Assembly: GCF_034702125.1 (NCBI RefSeq) | Contig: NC_085860.1 | Location: 14,897,723-14,961,722, forward strand | Direction of reading: 5' to 3' | From: Engraulis encrasicolus | Lineage: Eukaryota > Chordata > Actinopteri > Clupeiformes > Engraulidae | Length of the DNA stretch: 64,000 nt | Shown here: positions 1 through 22,906 of the stretch, piece after piece | How positions within the stretch are numbered: position 1 is the stretch's first letter | How the letters are laid out: each line of letters opens with the position of its first letter | Made by a program: the position numbers and the translations under genes | Notes under the pieces: model-generated | The model's database searches: none | The model's input: the letters and a program-made list of their open reading frames with translations, nothing else | Told to the model about the DNA's origin: nothing

Positions 1-137
1 GGAATTTATTGATTTAACGAGTTGGGAAAGAGAGATGGTCTCTCTCTGACAATAAAGTAGAAATGGTGGGGTAGACAGACATTTTGTGGTGTATTATTGC
101 CACATAATGGTCTCTATGATAAACACTGTTTGCTTAC

Positions 138-10415
<10,278 letters not shown>

Positions 10416-11690
10416 CTTATCAGCCTTTGTGTCAATGCCATGACGTCTTATCAAAGGTTATCAAGATTTGTACTGTGAGTATTTCCTCTTGGGAGAAATT
10501 CTGATACTTGTACAGAGATTCACATTCACATAGTGAATAAGGCAACAATGATCACTATACTTTAGTATACCGGTATGCTGCTATGATATTATCACACTAA
10601 TAGTTGCAACCTGTAAAATCCATCACATTTGAGTTCTCCTTAAATGGCTTGGAACAGCAAGGCTAATTTCACTGAAGAATTTTGGAGGCTACTGTAATAA
10701 CTATATAACTACAAGTAGTGTAACACTTGTGTAGGCTGCATATTTCATTTTTTAAATGCTGTAATGTCTTTGTACTCTGAGCAAATAAAGAATTGAGATT
10801 TCTTTGTCCTGCATCAAGAGTTAATTGATGTAGCCCCTGGCAAGGTCAGAACTGAAGAAAAGGTCCTCAAAGAATGAAGCAGGGCTCTGTGTGATTTAAA
10901 GTGATTTAAAATGATCATTTAAGACAGCTGGTGTTTGTGTCTTCAAACTCTGATCATAGCCATGTAATTTACTCTTCTGTTGCCGTGAAAAATTGTTGCC
11001 TTAATAACATCCATAAATAATAATAGGCTACATAAACAAAGATAAAGAAAGATAAAGATACATAAACCAAGTAAAATAAAATGAATAAACCAAACTAATT
11101 TAAGGGGTGTGTGATTGTATTGTATTGTATGTCAAGTGTGACAACATTCACATGTTTCATTCAGATGTAGGTATTTACCCCGCTATGAAAACATCTGTGA
11201 AAGTAAAACTTTCTGATGCCAATTTTATGTAATTTAACTGCATAATTCTAGTATATCTATCGGAGGAAAGTAACACTCTCCTTTTTCATTCATTTTTGTA
11301 TCATTTACTGGCAATGAAAAATGAAAGCCTTATCTTGCAATCCAAACATTTTGATTGCTAATGTAAATACTGTGTTCCCCTGTAAGACGTTATCACAATC
11401 TAGATTAAGATAACATTTCCTGTCATGACTTAAGAAGTACTCCATCAAGTCACCTACTGTTCTATGGCTTAGTCAGCATCTCTGTTTGAATACTGTATTT
11501 GTGCATGATAAATGTGGTTGAGTGAAAGGAAATGCAAGTGTTATAGTGTGTAGCTAGAAAGTTGTGTGTGCATGTGTACAGTACTGTGTGATGTATGCCA
11601 TGCATGACTTTGTGGCCACAGGCCAAGGTTAGAATTTAATTACATTATAGATATTGTAAGCACACCTCATGTCATGCACTTTTAAGAAAC
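10416..11690. other. ctsa upstream region, no recognised gene
   Basis: AT-rich with no assignable element. The carboxypeptidase promoter must lie in or near its left part; I see no clear TATA box. Confidence 0.4.
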
Positions 11691-11694
11691 CTAC

Positions 11695-11880
11695 AGTAAT
11701 AGAGCGAACCTGATGACGCATTGGGCGAAACGCGTTGTTCGCGCCGAGAAATAAAGTAAAGAAAAGTAAGCAGTGTGCGGTGCCTCTTGAATTTTGTTCA
11801 TTGATTCACCTTCTCCTGCCTCACACCTGCACCTGCATTACTGAGGGCTTGTGCACAAGGACTCTATTGAACTTTAAACC
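11695..11880. repeat. interspersed repeat fragment with CGAAACGCGTT motif
   Basis: Carries GGGCGAAACGCGTTGTTCGC followed by aataaagtaaag. Similar GAAACG motifs lie in hairpins at 14159-14336 and 57228-57345. Confidence 0.4.
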
Positions 11881-12267
11881 TACAGTAATGTTTAAGTTTA
11901 CACAACACCTGGATGATTCTTTGGATGATTGAAATTGGGTACAGCTCCCTCGCTTGTCTTGATGACAGTGTCAAACTGTGCCTTTCTGCCTTTTTTGGTA
12001 TGTCTGGTGACACAGTGATTCAATGGGTAGCCCCATAATGCACGTTGTTCCACCAGTGGGACGCTGTTATAGTCAATGAAAAGTTAACTACCATGGTACT
12101 ACACCACTATGACATAACATAACATAACATAGGGCCTTTAATAACACATGACACTACGACTTGGTCATTGCCATTCTGGTGACAGCAAATGTGTAACGCT
12201 GTGTCTTAATGGGTTAAATCAGTGACTGTCTAACTGCCAATCAGCTGTGCCCTATTTGTTGATACAG

Positions 12268-12480
12268 ATGGGTAGTCATGGGTAAGTGGCTAGTCAATAG
12301 TTGGGCTTATACAAAGGCTTGATTCCTGACCCATCAGGTTGATGGGGGGAGTAATAAACCTGTGCTCTCCCCCATCCTCCTCCATGACTGAGGTGTGGCG
12401 GGTGCACAGGTGAGGCATAAAATGCAATTTTGTTGTGTACAGTGAAGGCTGTGGAGTGCTGTGTCACAATGACAATGGGT
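12268..12480 (+). repeat. tRNA-derived SINE, family C, diverged
   Basis: Contains GGGTAAGTGGCTAGTCAATA, then CTCTCCCCCATCCTCCTCCA and GAGGCATAAAATGCAATTTT in the same order as the copy at 12775. Confidence 0.6.
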
Positions 12481-12524
12481 TCTGTTTGATATCCTAACTC
12501 CCTTTCTCCCTTGCCTGCTTGTGG

Positions 12525-12712
12525 CCTAGTGATGACGTCACTGACGACAGAATCGTATTTTAATATCTTGCAAAAGCGTGATTCTAATGTCATTTTCTCA
12601 TTAGCAATTGGGATGTTGAATGAAGAATAGTCCCACAAAAGTTGATGTGGCTGGCTGACAGGGGACATTTTATTGTCTTCTCCATAGAGATGGGGCGTCA
12701 GTGATATGCGAG
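12525..12712 (+). repeat. partial copy of the TGCATCCCAATATG MITE family
   Basis: Shares GATGACGTCACTGACGACAG, TTCAATATCTTGCAAAAG-like and CAATTGGGATG segments with 15892-16169. The outer inverted repeats are eroded. Confidence 0.5.
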
Positions 12713-12774
12713 GCCACACGCACAGGCTGAGGACGGGAAGAGCCCAGTGAGAGTTTCTCAGGTGGGATTTCCAG

Positions 12775-13048
12775 GTGGGCAGTCATGGGTAAGCGGTTAG
12801 GGTGTCAGACTTGTAGCCCAATGGTTGCCGGTTCGACTCCGACTCCGCCAGGTTGGTAGGGGGAGTAATTAACCAGTGCTCTCCCCCATCCTCCTCCATG
12901 ACTGAGCAACCCTGAGCATGGTACCGTGCCGCTGCACTGCTCCCTTGGGGCGCCATTGAGGGCTGCCCCCTTGCACGGGTGAGGCATAAATGCAATTTTG
13001 TTGTGTGCACTTGTGTGCTGTGGAGTGCTGTGCCATAATGACAAATGG
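12775..13048 (+). repeat. tRNA-derived SINE, family C
   Basis: tRNA-like head GGTAAGCGGTTAGGGTGTCA with B-box-like GGTTCGACTCC, then CTCTCCCCCATCCTCCTCCA and GAGGCATAAATGCAATTTTG. An inverted copy is at 14919-15178 and a fragment at 24951-24996. Confidence 0.75.
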
Positions 13049-13439
13049 GAGTTGGAGCTTTCGCTTTCATTTAATTTACAGCGAGCTGCTCGTACTGGAG
13101 CTTCCACAGCACACAGGCAAGTCCCATGTTGCCAATATAATCCCAAGGAGAGTAATCATTATTCTATACTGTATAAGGCTAGAGCTACCTGCTGTCCCAA
13201 CAGCCTGCAGCCTTCACACAAGGGAACTCTGGCACTTCCAAAACACTAACATACAACTAGTACCAGCCTATTAAAGGAGTAAAGGAGGGTCCTGAGGCAA
13301 CACTGCTATTTAGTTTTTATATTTTCCACACGCACCTAGTACCAGACTATTCTTGACAAGCAGTACCACAGACCTAGCCCGACAGGCCACACATTCATTT
13401 TGAATGACTTATTTCGTAATTCATGAATGGTCTGATTAC

Positions 13440-13925
13440 TGTACACTTCTCTGGTACGATTTAGTCAGAGAGAGTAGAGAGAGAGAGGTTCCATTGGCCC
13501 ATTGTTTCCTGGTTCTATTATGGCCCCCCTTAGGCAGACCTAGGCAGACCTAAGGACTGTTCTATTCATTGTAGGAGCATTATGACACGCCCCTTTAGGC
13601 AGACCGGAACCTGGTCGCGTTAGGTGCCCATAGAAACCTATTATGTTGGCATATCTCTATAGAATATCTCTGGTTTAGTCGTTCACCAGACAGCAGGCCA
13701 ATAAGTGAACGCACTTGCGTGCATAATAACATACGTCATGAACGTCAACTGTCAGCGACTAGTCAGAGCTCCTTTCGAACCAGTGCTGAGATCACTCCTC
13801 CCACCCAAGTGCTCCAGGGCATCGAGGATCCAGACCAAAAATGAATTACTATACTGTGGTCTAGTAAGACCAGGCTACCATGGTGCTGCAATTAAAGGCC
13901 TCACCCAGCTCTAACAGGCCCTGAC
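13440..13925. other. intergenic stretch with short duplications
   Basis: Contains CCTAGGCAGACC-type duplicates near 13535-13555 and 13595. No gene and no classified element. Confidence 0.35.
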
Positions 13926-13969
13926 AGGACAGTTGTGTAGTGGAAAGCGCACACATCCAGCCAGGGGCG

Positions 13970-14105
13970 CTGCCAGAAATGCTGGGCCCCATGAAAGATT
14001 CAAATTTTGGGGCCCCTTAAGAGCCCCTCTCAGTGCTTCGGCCCCCTTAAGGGCCCCTATCAGTGCTTGGGCCCTTAGAATCTGTACCACTTCCCCCCCC
14101 CTAGC
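13970..14105. repeat. GGGCCCCTTAAG tandem fragment
   Basis: A unit of about 33 bp (CCCCTTAAG...CAGTGCTT.GG) appears twice in tandem, with a third decayed copy, within a GGGCCCC-rich repeat fragment. Confidence 0.5.
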
Positions 14106-14158
14106 GGCCCCCATGCATCCAGCAGAAAAGCATCAGCAGGTGCCAAATCAAAAAGTTG

Positions 14159-14336
14159 TCGGGTGTAGGAGCGGGAAAGGATCTGCACACTGCTTGCAAA
14201 AGACTCAATTTACTTGGAGCAACGTTTCGTTCATAGATCTAGATGCCTGAAGAAGATCTATGATCGAAACGTTGCTCCAAATAAATCAAGTCTTTTGCAA
14301 GCAGTGTGCAGATCTTTTCCCGCTCCTACACCTGAC
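14159..14336. repeat. long hairpin element
   Basis: Arms of about 75 bp begin TCGGGTGTAGGAGCGGGAAA and end with the inverse. The inner part has GGAGCAACGTTTCG, the loop CTGAAGAAG, then CGAAACGTTGCTCC. Confidence 0.85.
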
Positions 14337-14408
14337 ATGACAGTTCCCAGGGCAGACCAGCATTACCAACATGTTCCACGCCACACTCTGCTAGTTGGCC
14401 TCCGTTAC

Positions 14409-14689
14409 CAGGACTGGATTAAAACACGGGCTAGAGCAGCCTGGGGGGCCCCACCTGCAAATTGCGACATTGAAATATTGAAAAATGCATCTATCGTGTT
14501 GAGTACAGTTGATAGATATGCTATCCTGAATTCCTGCTCATAATTATAACACATAAATAATATATAAACATAATTATAGCTCATAATTATAACCTACATA
14601 AATATTGTAACGAAATTTGCCACCTGGGGGTGCAGCACGAGACAGCAACCTGTAGCCTAGGGGCCCGAAGCGATCTTAATCCGGCCCTG
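14409..14689. mobile_element. hAT-type MITE
   Basis: Ends CAGGACTGGATTAA and TTAATCCGGCCCTG. Flanks TCCGTTAC (14401-14408) and TCCCTTAC (14690-14697) agree in 7 of 8 bases. A relative occurs at 43118-43405. Confidence 0.75.
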
Positions 14690-14918
14690 TCCCTTACACC
14701 AGCATTACCAACATGTTTGTCAAATTGCTGAACAGTGTGAAGGCCACAGTTGTACACAAAGACAGAGGACGGCATGACTGGTTTACGTTTGTCCACTTCT
14801 TGTTTCCCCATGCCAAAAAGGGGCTTCAGAGAGGGGGTGATGTCATGCCAAGACCATCTAGCTTTGGGGCAGGTGCTCTGGCTCTAAGAAAGAGAAAGCC
14901 CACCTACTGTAGGAAACT

Positions 14919-15178
14919 CCCATTCAGTCATTGTGACACAGCACTCCACAGCACACAACGAAATTGCATTTATGTCTCACTCGTGCGAAGGGGCAGCGGC
15001 AGCCTCAAGTGGCGCAGTGCGGTGGGACGGTACCATGTGCAGGGTACCTAAGTCATGGAGGAGGATGGGGGAGAGCACTGATTAATTACTACCCCCCATC
15101 AGCCTGGTGCATCGGGAGTTGAACCGACAACCTTTGGGCCCTAACCGGATGCTCTAACCATTTACCCGTGAGTGCCCG
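14919..15178 (-). repeat. tRNA-derived SINE, family C
   Basis: Inverse of the 12775 unit, with the tRNA-like head (GAACCGACAACC, ACCATTTACCCG) at the right end. Confidence 0.7.
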
Positions 15179-15454
15179 CCCCTAGAAGAAGAAGACGCCC
15201 AATAATCCAAATGACAACAAGGAACTTGTATTATGTTCCCTGAAGCTATCTTACTTGTCTCTGCTCAACTAGTAGGTGGCTGGGGCTTCCTCTTATATCT
15301 AGACTATACATCTTTTCGTTCTGTGGTTCCCAGAGCAGCTTTGCCTGTGGCATAGCCTGCTGTTCTTCACTTGAGGCACTACTAGGTATAACGCAAGGAA
15401 GACAGACAACATGTATTTGAGGGGAAATTGTATGCGCTTCTCAATCGCCAAGAA

Positions 15455-15728
15455 CAGGGGTGGGGAACCTTTTTCATTCGAGGGGCCACTTCAAATATGA
15501 ACACACAAACCAGGATTTCCCCCTGCACTTTAGGCCTAAATTTAAGGCAACGACCTTTAAAACAGACCCCACCTTCTCTAGGTCCCCTGAATATAACTTA
15601 ATTGTATTGCAAATGTATTTTCTAAGATTCAATCACAAAATATGTCACATTTCATGTGAAGCTGCATAACATTAAAATTACATAGGGGCCAGATAAAACG
15701 GGCTCGAGACATAGGTTCCCCACCCCTG
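15455..15728. mobile_element. hAT-type MITE
   Basis: Ends CAGGGGTGGGGAACC and GGTTCCCCACCCCTG. Flanks GCCAAGAA (15447-15454) and GCCTAGAA (15729-15736) agree in 7 of 8 bases. No coding. Confidence 0.85.
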
Positions 15729-15891
15729 GCCTAGAAGGACAACGCTAGTTCATTCATTGGAATGCTGCTTCTATCTACCTAACCGTGGAAAACACGCGTG
15801 GAAGGTTGACAGTTCCATCACTACCAAGACACTGTAACTTTAAGAGGAAGCTACCCTACAGGGCTGGATTAGCCGATTCAAACAAGTCTGG

Positions 15892-16169
15892 GTGCATCCC
15901 AATATGTGACCTTGCCTCCTCCACTTGCTTCTCGTCATGATGACATCACTGACAACAGTATTATATTTCAATATCTTGCAAAAGCTCAATTGTAAAGTCT
16001 TTTTCTCATTTGCAATTGGGATGGTGAATGAAAAACAGTCCCTCAAAAGTTGTTGTGGCGAGGCTGACAGCTGGGAAACTTAATCGTTTTCTCCACGGAG
16101 GAGGGGCCAGGAGGAGGGACGAGGAGACAAGCACAAGTGGAGGAGGCAAGGTCACATATTGGGATGCAC
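15892..16169. mobile_element. MITE just upstream of the TRIM gene
   Basis: Ends GTGCATCCCAATATGTGACC and GGTCACATATTGGGATGCAC pair over about 35 bp. Ends 86 bp before the TRIM start codon. Relatives at 12525-12712 and 45842-46145. No clear target duplication. Confidence 0.75.
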
Positions 16170-16255
16170 TCTCTGTGGTGGACTTCGCTCCTCCTCCTCT
16201 TGCCCAACGGTTTCGATTTCCTTATAATCGTGAGGACATACGCGTGTGAAAAATA

Positions 16256-16505
16256 ATGGGGGCGAATGGGTCGATGGATACCCAAGGGCGAGGTGGTGGC
16301 TCTACATGTCCATTATGCCACAACGAATGCAGAAATCAGACGACACTGCGATGCAGACACCGCTTCTGCGAGGGATGCATCTACGAGTTGTGGAGCAGCT
16401 CGCAGTCGGGACCCTACTACTGCCCCGAATGCAAACAGGAATACAGGAAGTTAAACGATGCGCTTTGGAATACTGCTAGCCCATCAGCTAGCAGGTACCA
16501 CTCTG
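16256..16505 (+). CDS. TRIM exon 1: RING finger
   Basis: Residues 1-83. Zinc ligands read C18 P L C21, C33 R H35, C38 E G C41, C56 P E C59, a standard C3HC4 RING. The donor gtatgt follows a 1-nt split codon. An upstream in-frame stop (16247-16249) confirms the start codon. Confidence 0.9.
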
Positions 16506-19500
16506 GTATGTAACCACTATCCACGAAAGCTACATGAGATGTACTGTATGAAACGATGATAGTGCTGGGTTGATGGCTGTCATCAATATGTACACGCTAG
16601 CTGTAAGATGATACACTTCCCCCTCCTCGATCGATGGCTGGAACGTTGTTTACAACGTCTAGCGCTAATTGGTTACAATGGTTTGATCCACCATACGCGC
16701 GAATGCGTAAACATGCGTAAACATTGCCATATGTGTGAGTTTGCTTGCACGAATGTGTAGGCTACTGCCACGACATGTCCTACTGTGTTTTTGTTGTTAC
16801 ATTTTCTTGTAGAGTTCACTTAAAACATTATGTTGTCATATCTCTCTCACACACAGGATGGAGAGACAGGCTATCCTCTCCCGCCTCCCACCGCAGTTTT
16901 CTGGGCAAGAGGCAAAACACAAGACCCCTGGATCAACAACACGAAGGAGGGGGAGGGCACAGACTAGGCACGACTGCACCATCCACCAATGGGATCAGGA
17001 GAGATGATGGCGCCGACTATTATGATGATGGGGCATCACCTCCGCGCAAAAGGGCAAATTCCTCGCCAAATGTTAACTCCGCCGGTAAAACATCTACATT
17101 ATGGGACCATGGCACTGATCGAAGGGGGTCACAACCTTTAGAAGGCACATCCGCTACACTGTGGTCCTCCGCTGAAAACCCCGCCGCAAGACAGGGACCT
17201 ATAATCCTGGAGAGTGATGACTCCAGTGGGGGGGAGGAGCAGCAGCAGCAGCGCTCAGACGGACAGTCACCAGTAGATGAGGAGATGCCACTGGAGGTGG
17301 CTGCTGTGGACCCCGAGGCATCCCCCAAGCTGCTCACCCCACCCAGGCAGAAGTCTCCCAGAGCACCTCCACCTTCTGCAACTGACATCCACCCTCCATC
17401 ACCACTCAGAGCCCACTCTGTGAGCGGCTCACCCCCAGCAAACACCAGCTCACATCGTCACCCGTCTCCAGCCGCCGCCAGTCGTCAGCCCCCCTCCCCA
17501 CGCCAGCAGTCCTCACCACCATTGCGAGACACTACCACCCATCACCACACATCACCACGCACCAGCCCCAACTCTGCATCCTCCTCCTCCTCCTCGTCTT
17601 CCCCCACCAGGTGTTTTTCTTGTTTTGAGGGTGTGAAGACGGGGGCCCCTCCCTTATAATGTTTTATTTGAAATATTGTATGCTATGAACTGGTGGTAAA
17701 ATCAAAAAAATTATCAAACAAATAAATAAAATCTCTCTTCCTCCACCAGCAGCAGACCTGTGGTGCCCTGCCACTACTGCCCCACCAAGGACCAGCGTCC
17801 CGCGGTGAAGACGTGCCTGCAGTGCGGGGCGTCCATGTGCCCCGAGCACCTGCGCACCCACCTGGAGTCGCCCGTGTTCCAGGGCCACCCGCTGGTGCCG
17901 GCGGTGGCTGACGTGTCGCCATGGCGATGCCAGGAGCACCAGGAGATGAACCGCATCTACTGCCGGCCGTGTGCAGTGTGTGTGTGTACGGTGTGCACCG
18001 TCATCGGATCGCACCGCGAACACGCCTGCATCAGCATCAAGGAGGCCGAGAAAGAGCTGAGGGTGAGTGTGGGAGGGAGGGAGGGAGGGTAGCCTGCCCT
18101 TGCTGGCCATCTCTAAGCTTTCGCCCAATTATGGTTTTCCTTCCATGTGAAAACCGAAAATAAAAAATGTCTCTCTTACTCTTACATTAAAGGATAACTC
18201 CTGCCAATTTCAATGTGCTGTTGTATTGCTCACGCTACCCTTGACCTGTCAGTACCCGGTGACGCCGCATTTTTTGGCCCAGCCCTTTCTGAGATATGAG
18301 CTATTCTAATGGGGGCACCTTTTGTTTACACTTAAAAAAATGAGCATAGGCCTACTCCAAATATTTTCCCAAAAGTTATCGCTGTTTGCTAGCTGTCTGC
18401 TGATGTTGCATAACCTTTTGGATGTTTTTGGGAATAGATAAAAATGTTTTTTTGAAATGTAAACAAAAGTTGCCCCCAAGTTGCCAAAAAATGCGCCGTC
18501 ACCGGGTACTGACAAGTCAAGGGTAGCGTGAGCAATACAACAGCACATTGAAATTGGCAGGAGTTGCCCTTTAAAGAGAAACGGGAGCTTGGTGTCGCAG
18601 GCTTTATATTCAGTTTTCGTGTGATTTTGCTAGTCCTGCACACAATCTTTTTGAGATGAATGTGCGTGTTTTTTTCTTTTTTCCTTACACGTAAACATCT
18701 GGGTCTTCTGGGGTGAGATAATACGTATTGACAGACAACTTGACCAGTTAGTAAAAGGCAGAGGGATAAGGTATGGCTCCTTACCAATGGGAAGATTACA
18801 CAACCTGACAATAGCGATTTGGGTAAATTGGATCCAAACATTTTAAACTTCAAAAGAGTTCACCCCTCCCACCACCAGCAGCAGTGACCAGTGTTCAGTT
18901 TGACAGTTCCACACCCTCACCACAAAATTAGGTAGAGCAGGAGTGTCAAACTCAAATTGACTGAGGGCCAAAAAAATCAAAAATCAAATTCACAGACCAA
19001 ACTCAAAGCGGACTACAATTATAAACACACTCACTTAGTACTCATATTTATTTAAATTTTACAAACAGATTCCCATCATTGTTCAAACATGTCTGCACGT
19101 ATTCTGTTGTCATTGGCCTGGGCCCACTAATATTCCCGACACACCGAATTTCATGTTCAAATCTTATTACGCTTTATATTTATGGTGTATGTGGGTCAAA
19201 CTGTAATTGTAACTTGGATTAAAAAATTAGAATGAATTCTCTGACTAAGGCACTCAAAATTAAAATGTCCTACATGGACATATTAAAAACAAGGCCCACT
19301 CGTAGCGGCATGAGTGCCTTCTTCAGGGCACCTTGGACTAAAGAGCACCCAAACCCAAGAAGCCAACAAACAATCTGGATAAGCGCACGCCATACTCTAC
19401 AAACTGAATGTAATTGTAACACATTTGAAATGATCTCACGGGCCAAATAAAATGGCTCTGAGTTCCAAATTTGGTCCCCGGGGCCTGAGTTTGACTGAGT

Positions 19501-22500
19501 TACAGGGTCTGGTGAGCGTGAGAGTTCTTGCTTCTTGGATGTTGTTCCCTCAGCAGAAGAAGTATAAAAAAACATACAAGTATCTTCTTTCATATCTTCA
19601 GTGAGCTCATGCTGTTGAGGAATACACTAGTTGTGCCTCAGGCGGTGTACCTTGGAAAATCAGAATTTGATGCTCACAAGGTGTGCCGCCTTACATAAAA
19701 GTATGTGCAGAGTTGTTTTTGCTACTTTACTTTGATCGTTTGTGCTCTGCTCAGATGTTTTGTGTTTTTTTCTGCTTTGATGTTGCAGGGCCAAATGAAA
19801 GAAGAGATGAAGAAATTGCAAGAACATGAACGAGCGATTGCAACAAGAAACACTGAACTCCTTCAAAAGAAACAGGCCTTTCAGGTAGGGTGGTCAAAAA
19901 TGGGTGAGCTCCATAGCGTAGTATGTGTACTCGGGCTACACCTTTCAACAACATAACCACTCCATCCACTCTGCAAAGAATATAAAAGCCTTGTAGTTCA
20001 CCAAGATAAAAAATATGTTGGTGAACAACATTGTTTGCGGCACTGTTTGTTTTTTTGCGCAATACCTATGAGACGTGCAGAGACACTTCCTCTGTGTATT
20101 GCCAAAACAATCCATCTCAAGAATGCAGCTGACATGCACACAGTTTAACTTGGCATAATTGTCGTCTTACGTTTCAAAAAAAAAAAAAAATGGGTGCTCC
20201 GCTTTTTGAAAATAAAGTTGAAGTTGAGTTGAGTTCTTCAGTGTGTAAAACAAGGGATGCCTGAAAAGCCTTATAAAGACTTAGTAAATATGGTAATTAA
20301 CCAATGATGAACAAAACATTAACAGAAGTGTTATTCATGTTTTTTTTTAAATATCAATAAATAATATGTTCAAGATTTTACTAACTGTTTAACAGAGTAT
20401 GTTTTTATTCATTCACAAAAAATGTAAATGTTTTGATAAAATATCAACATTTCCCACTCATTAACAAAAGAAAAGAGAATGTTTTGTTCATCATTAGTTA
20501 CTTATATCCTAAGTCTTTATAATGCTTTTATACATGTATTATTACTAAGACTTTTTGTATTATAATGTAATTAATGTATAATGTAATTATCCCTTCCCCA
20601 GGAGGTGCTTGAGGAGGCCAGGGCCAACGTGCAGAGCCAGTACCAGGCCATGCGGGAGGCCCTGGACCAGGAGGAGCAGCAGGCCCTGCGGTGTGTGGCC
20701 CAGGAGGAGGCGCGGAGCCTGGGGGGAGTGGAGGGGCAGCTGCACCTCCTGCAGGGGTCCCTGACCACCATCCAGCACAGCATGGACACCCTCACTGGGC
20801 TGGCCGACGCTACAGGAGTACTGCGCGCCCAGGACCAGGCTTTCATCATGGTACAATAATCTCCCTCTACCCTACAGTAGGCCAGGCCAGAATGCAGCTT
20901 TTCTTTCTTTTTATAAAAATATGTTTTCCAGCCTTTTTGTGCCTTAAGTATTTTGAGATGGGACTGTCTAGAAACACAGGAAGTGAGTTGGGAGAGAGAG
21001 ACAGGGAAGGACCAGCAAAGGACTCAGGCCGGAATTGAACCCTGATCGCCGGTGTAGTAGTGCAGTGCCGCACTGTACTGTTTGCGCCACGGCAGGGCCA
21101 GCTTTTCTTTCTTTTTTTCTTTTTTGGGGGTCTTTCGTGCCTTTATTATCCAGACAGGATAGTGAGAGAGACAGGGAATGAGTGGGCAGAGAGATATGGG
21201 GAAGGCTCAGGAAGCAACCTCAGGCTGAAATTCAACATAATGGTATGAAGCACTGGTCCATTAAGCCACTTTGCCCCCAGCAGCCAGCTTTTCATAGAGG
21301 AGGGTTTTTTTTAAAGGAGAGGGATACTTATTAAGGAATGATTATAATTGCTTTATGTAATTACATGGTTAAGGGTTACTGGTTAATCGCTCATGTTTGA
21401 ATATTTTGTTCTTCGTCCCAACAGGAATACAACAAGGTGGCCAACAGGTAAGAGGATTCAAGCACACCCCATTATGTTTAATCATATAAAAAACATTTAA
21501 TTTCATTGGTGGAAATTTGGTAAAATATGAAAAAAGGTAACACCTTTATTTGAACGTTCATATATTGATCACTAATTCATGTCTAACTCTCTGCATAAGT
21601 GACTTATAAGACAGGCACCTGGAACGACACAGACGCTACATTCAGGGTCCTGACATTTGAGTTTTTTATTAACAATGTGGGTATTTTAGAGCTGCTGTCT
21701 TATAAGTCACTTATGCACTTAATGCCAGATGAGGGTCCTAGCTTTTAAATGCAGCTTATTTCATGTTTTATGTGCTTTGGAGATATTCAGGTTTTTATTG
21801 CCTGAGGGCACCATTTCCTATAAAGGCCTTAGGCATTTAGCAGGTGTTTTGTGCAGGTGCCTTAGGCTGAAATGGGTTAACTCATGTCTTATAAATGAGT
21901 TATACAGACAGTAGTTAGGCTTGTATCAGTGACCATCATGTGAACCCTCCTGAAATGTTAGCAAAAAAGCAGCAAGTGGATTTACCCTGTTTTTGGCATG
22001 CTCCTTCAGTTTCTGTAAGTAGCTTATACTACCACAGTGAGCCTGAAAGGGAAAGTGCTCTATTAGGAACATTTAGCCCCTTTTCTGAATTGTCTGAAAT
22101 AAAGCCATAATTTGTCTAATTCAGATTTTGTCTCAACTGGCTTTAGAATGGCTGTCTATAGGCATGTCCATCTGTTCTTAAAACCACCCTAAATATTTGT
22201 TTTCAAGAATGTGCCACTCACATCTAACATTTGTTGAGGACCATTCCACTCTACTACAGACGATTCAGAACAGGAGGTAAAAAACAAACAAAAAAAGAGC
22301 GCTTATCCTTGTACTTTAACCCGATGAAAATACATGATCCCCGTGGAAATATACTACATTTACATTCCATAAACCTCTGATGTGAGTAAGAGAACTTTTA
22401 GTCCCAGTACTTGATTTTAAACTGAGTCCAAATCCATATGTTGCTCCCTCCACTCACTCGGCTGATGGTAGACTTGCTTACCCTCTGCAATCAGCTGCTG

Positions 22501-22777
22501 GGATTATTGTGTCAAAGGGCTCGTGGTGGGGAGGAAATGATGTGAGTACATTACATAACAGTGTTGTCATATCCTCTTCCTCCTCTTCCTCCTCATCCTC
22601 ATCATCAGGATTAGTGGGATATCCAGCCCGGTGGACGGCCTGGACTGCCTACAGGAAGTGGACCGGGCTCGGCTGGAGTGCCTGCGGGGGTGGACGGAGA
22701 GGCGTCTGGACACCGTGGTCATCTCCCGGCCACACAGAGACCCCTTCAGACTCTTGTGTGAGTACAGTGGCTGCAGT

Positions 22778-22822
<45 letters not shown>

Positions 22823-22853
22823 TGTGTCTGTGTCTGTGTCTGTGTCTGTGTCT

Positions 22854-22906
<53 letters not shown>

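Noticed and set aside
16745..16856. Upstream extension of TRIM exon 2 as an independent start
   Set aside because: A tctctctcacacacag acceptor and matching phase with exon 1 show that 16745-16856 is intron.
17611..17659. C-terminal read-through of exon 2 to a stop at 17657
   Set aside because: A GT donor at 17611 and the in-phase B-box exon at 17750 support splicing, although an intron-retained short form (RING plus linker) is possible.
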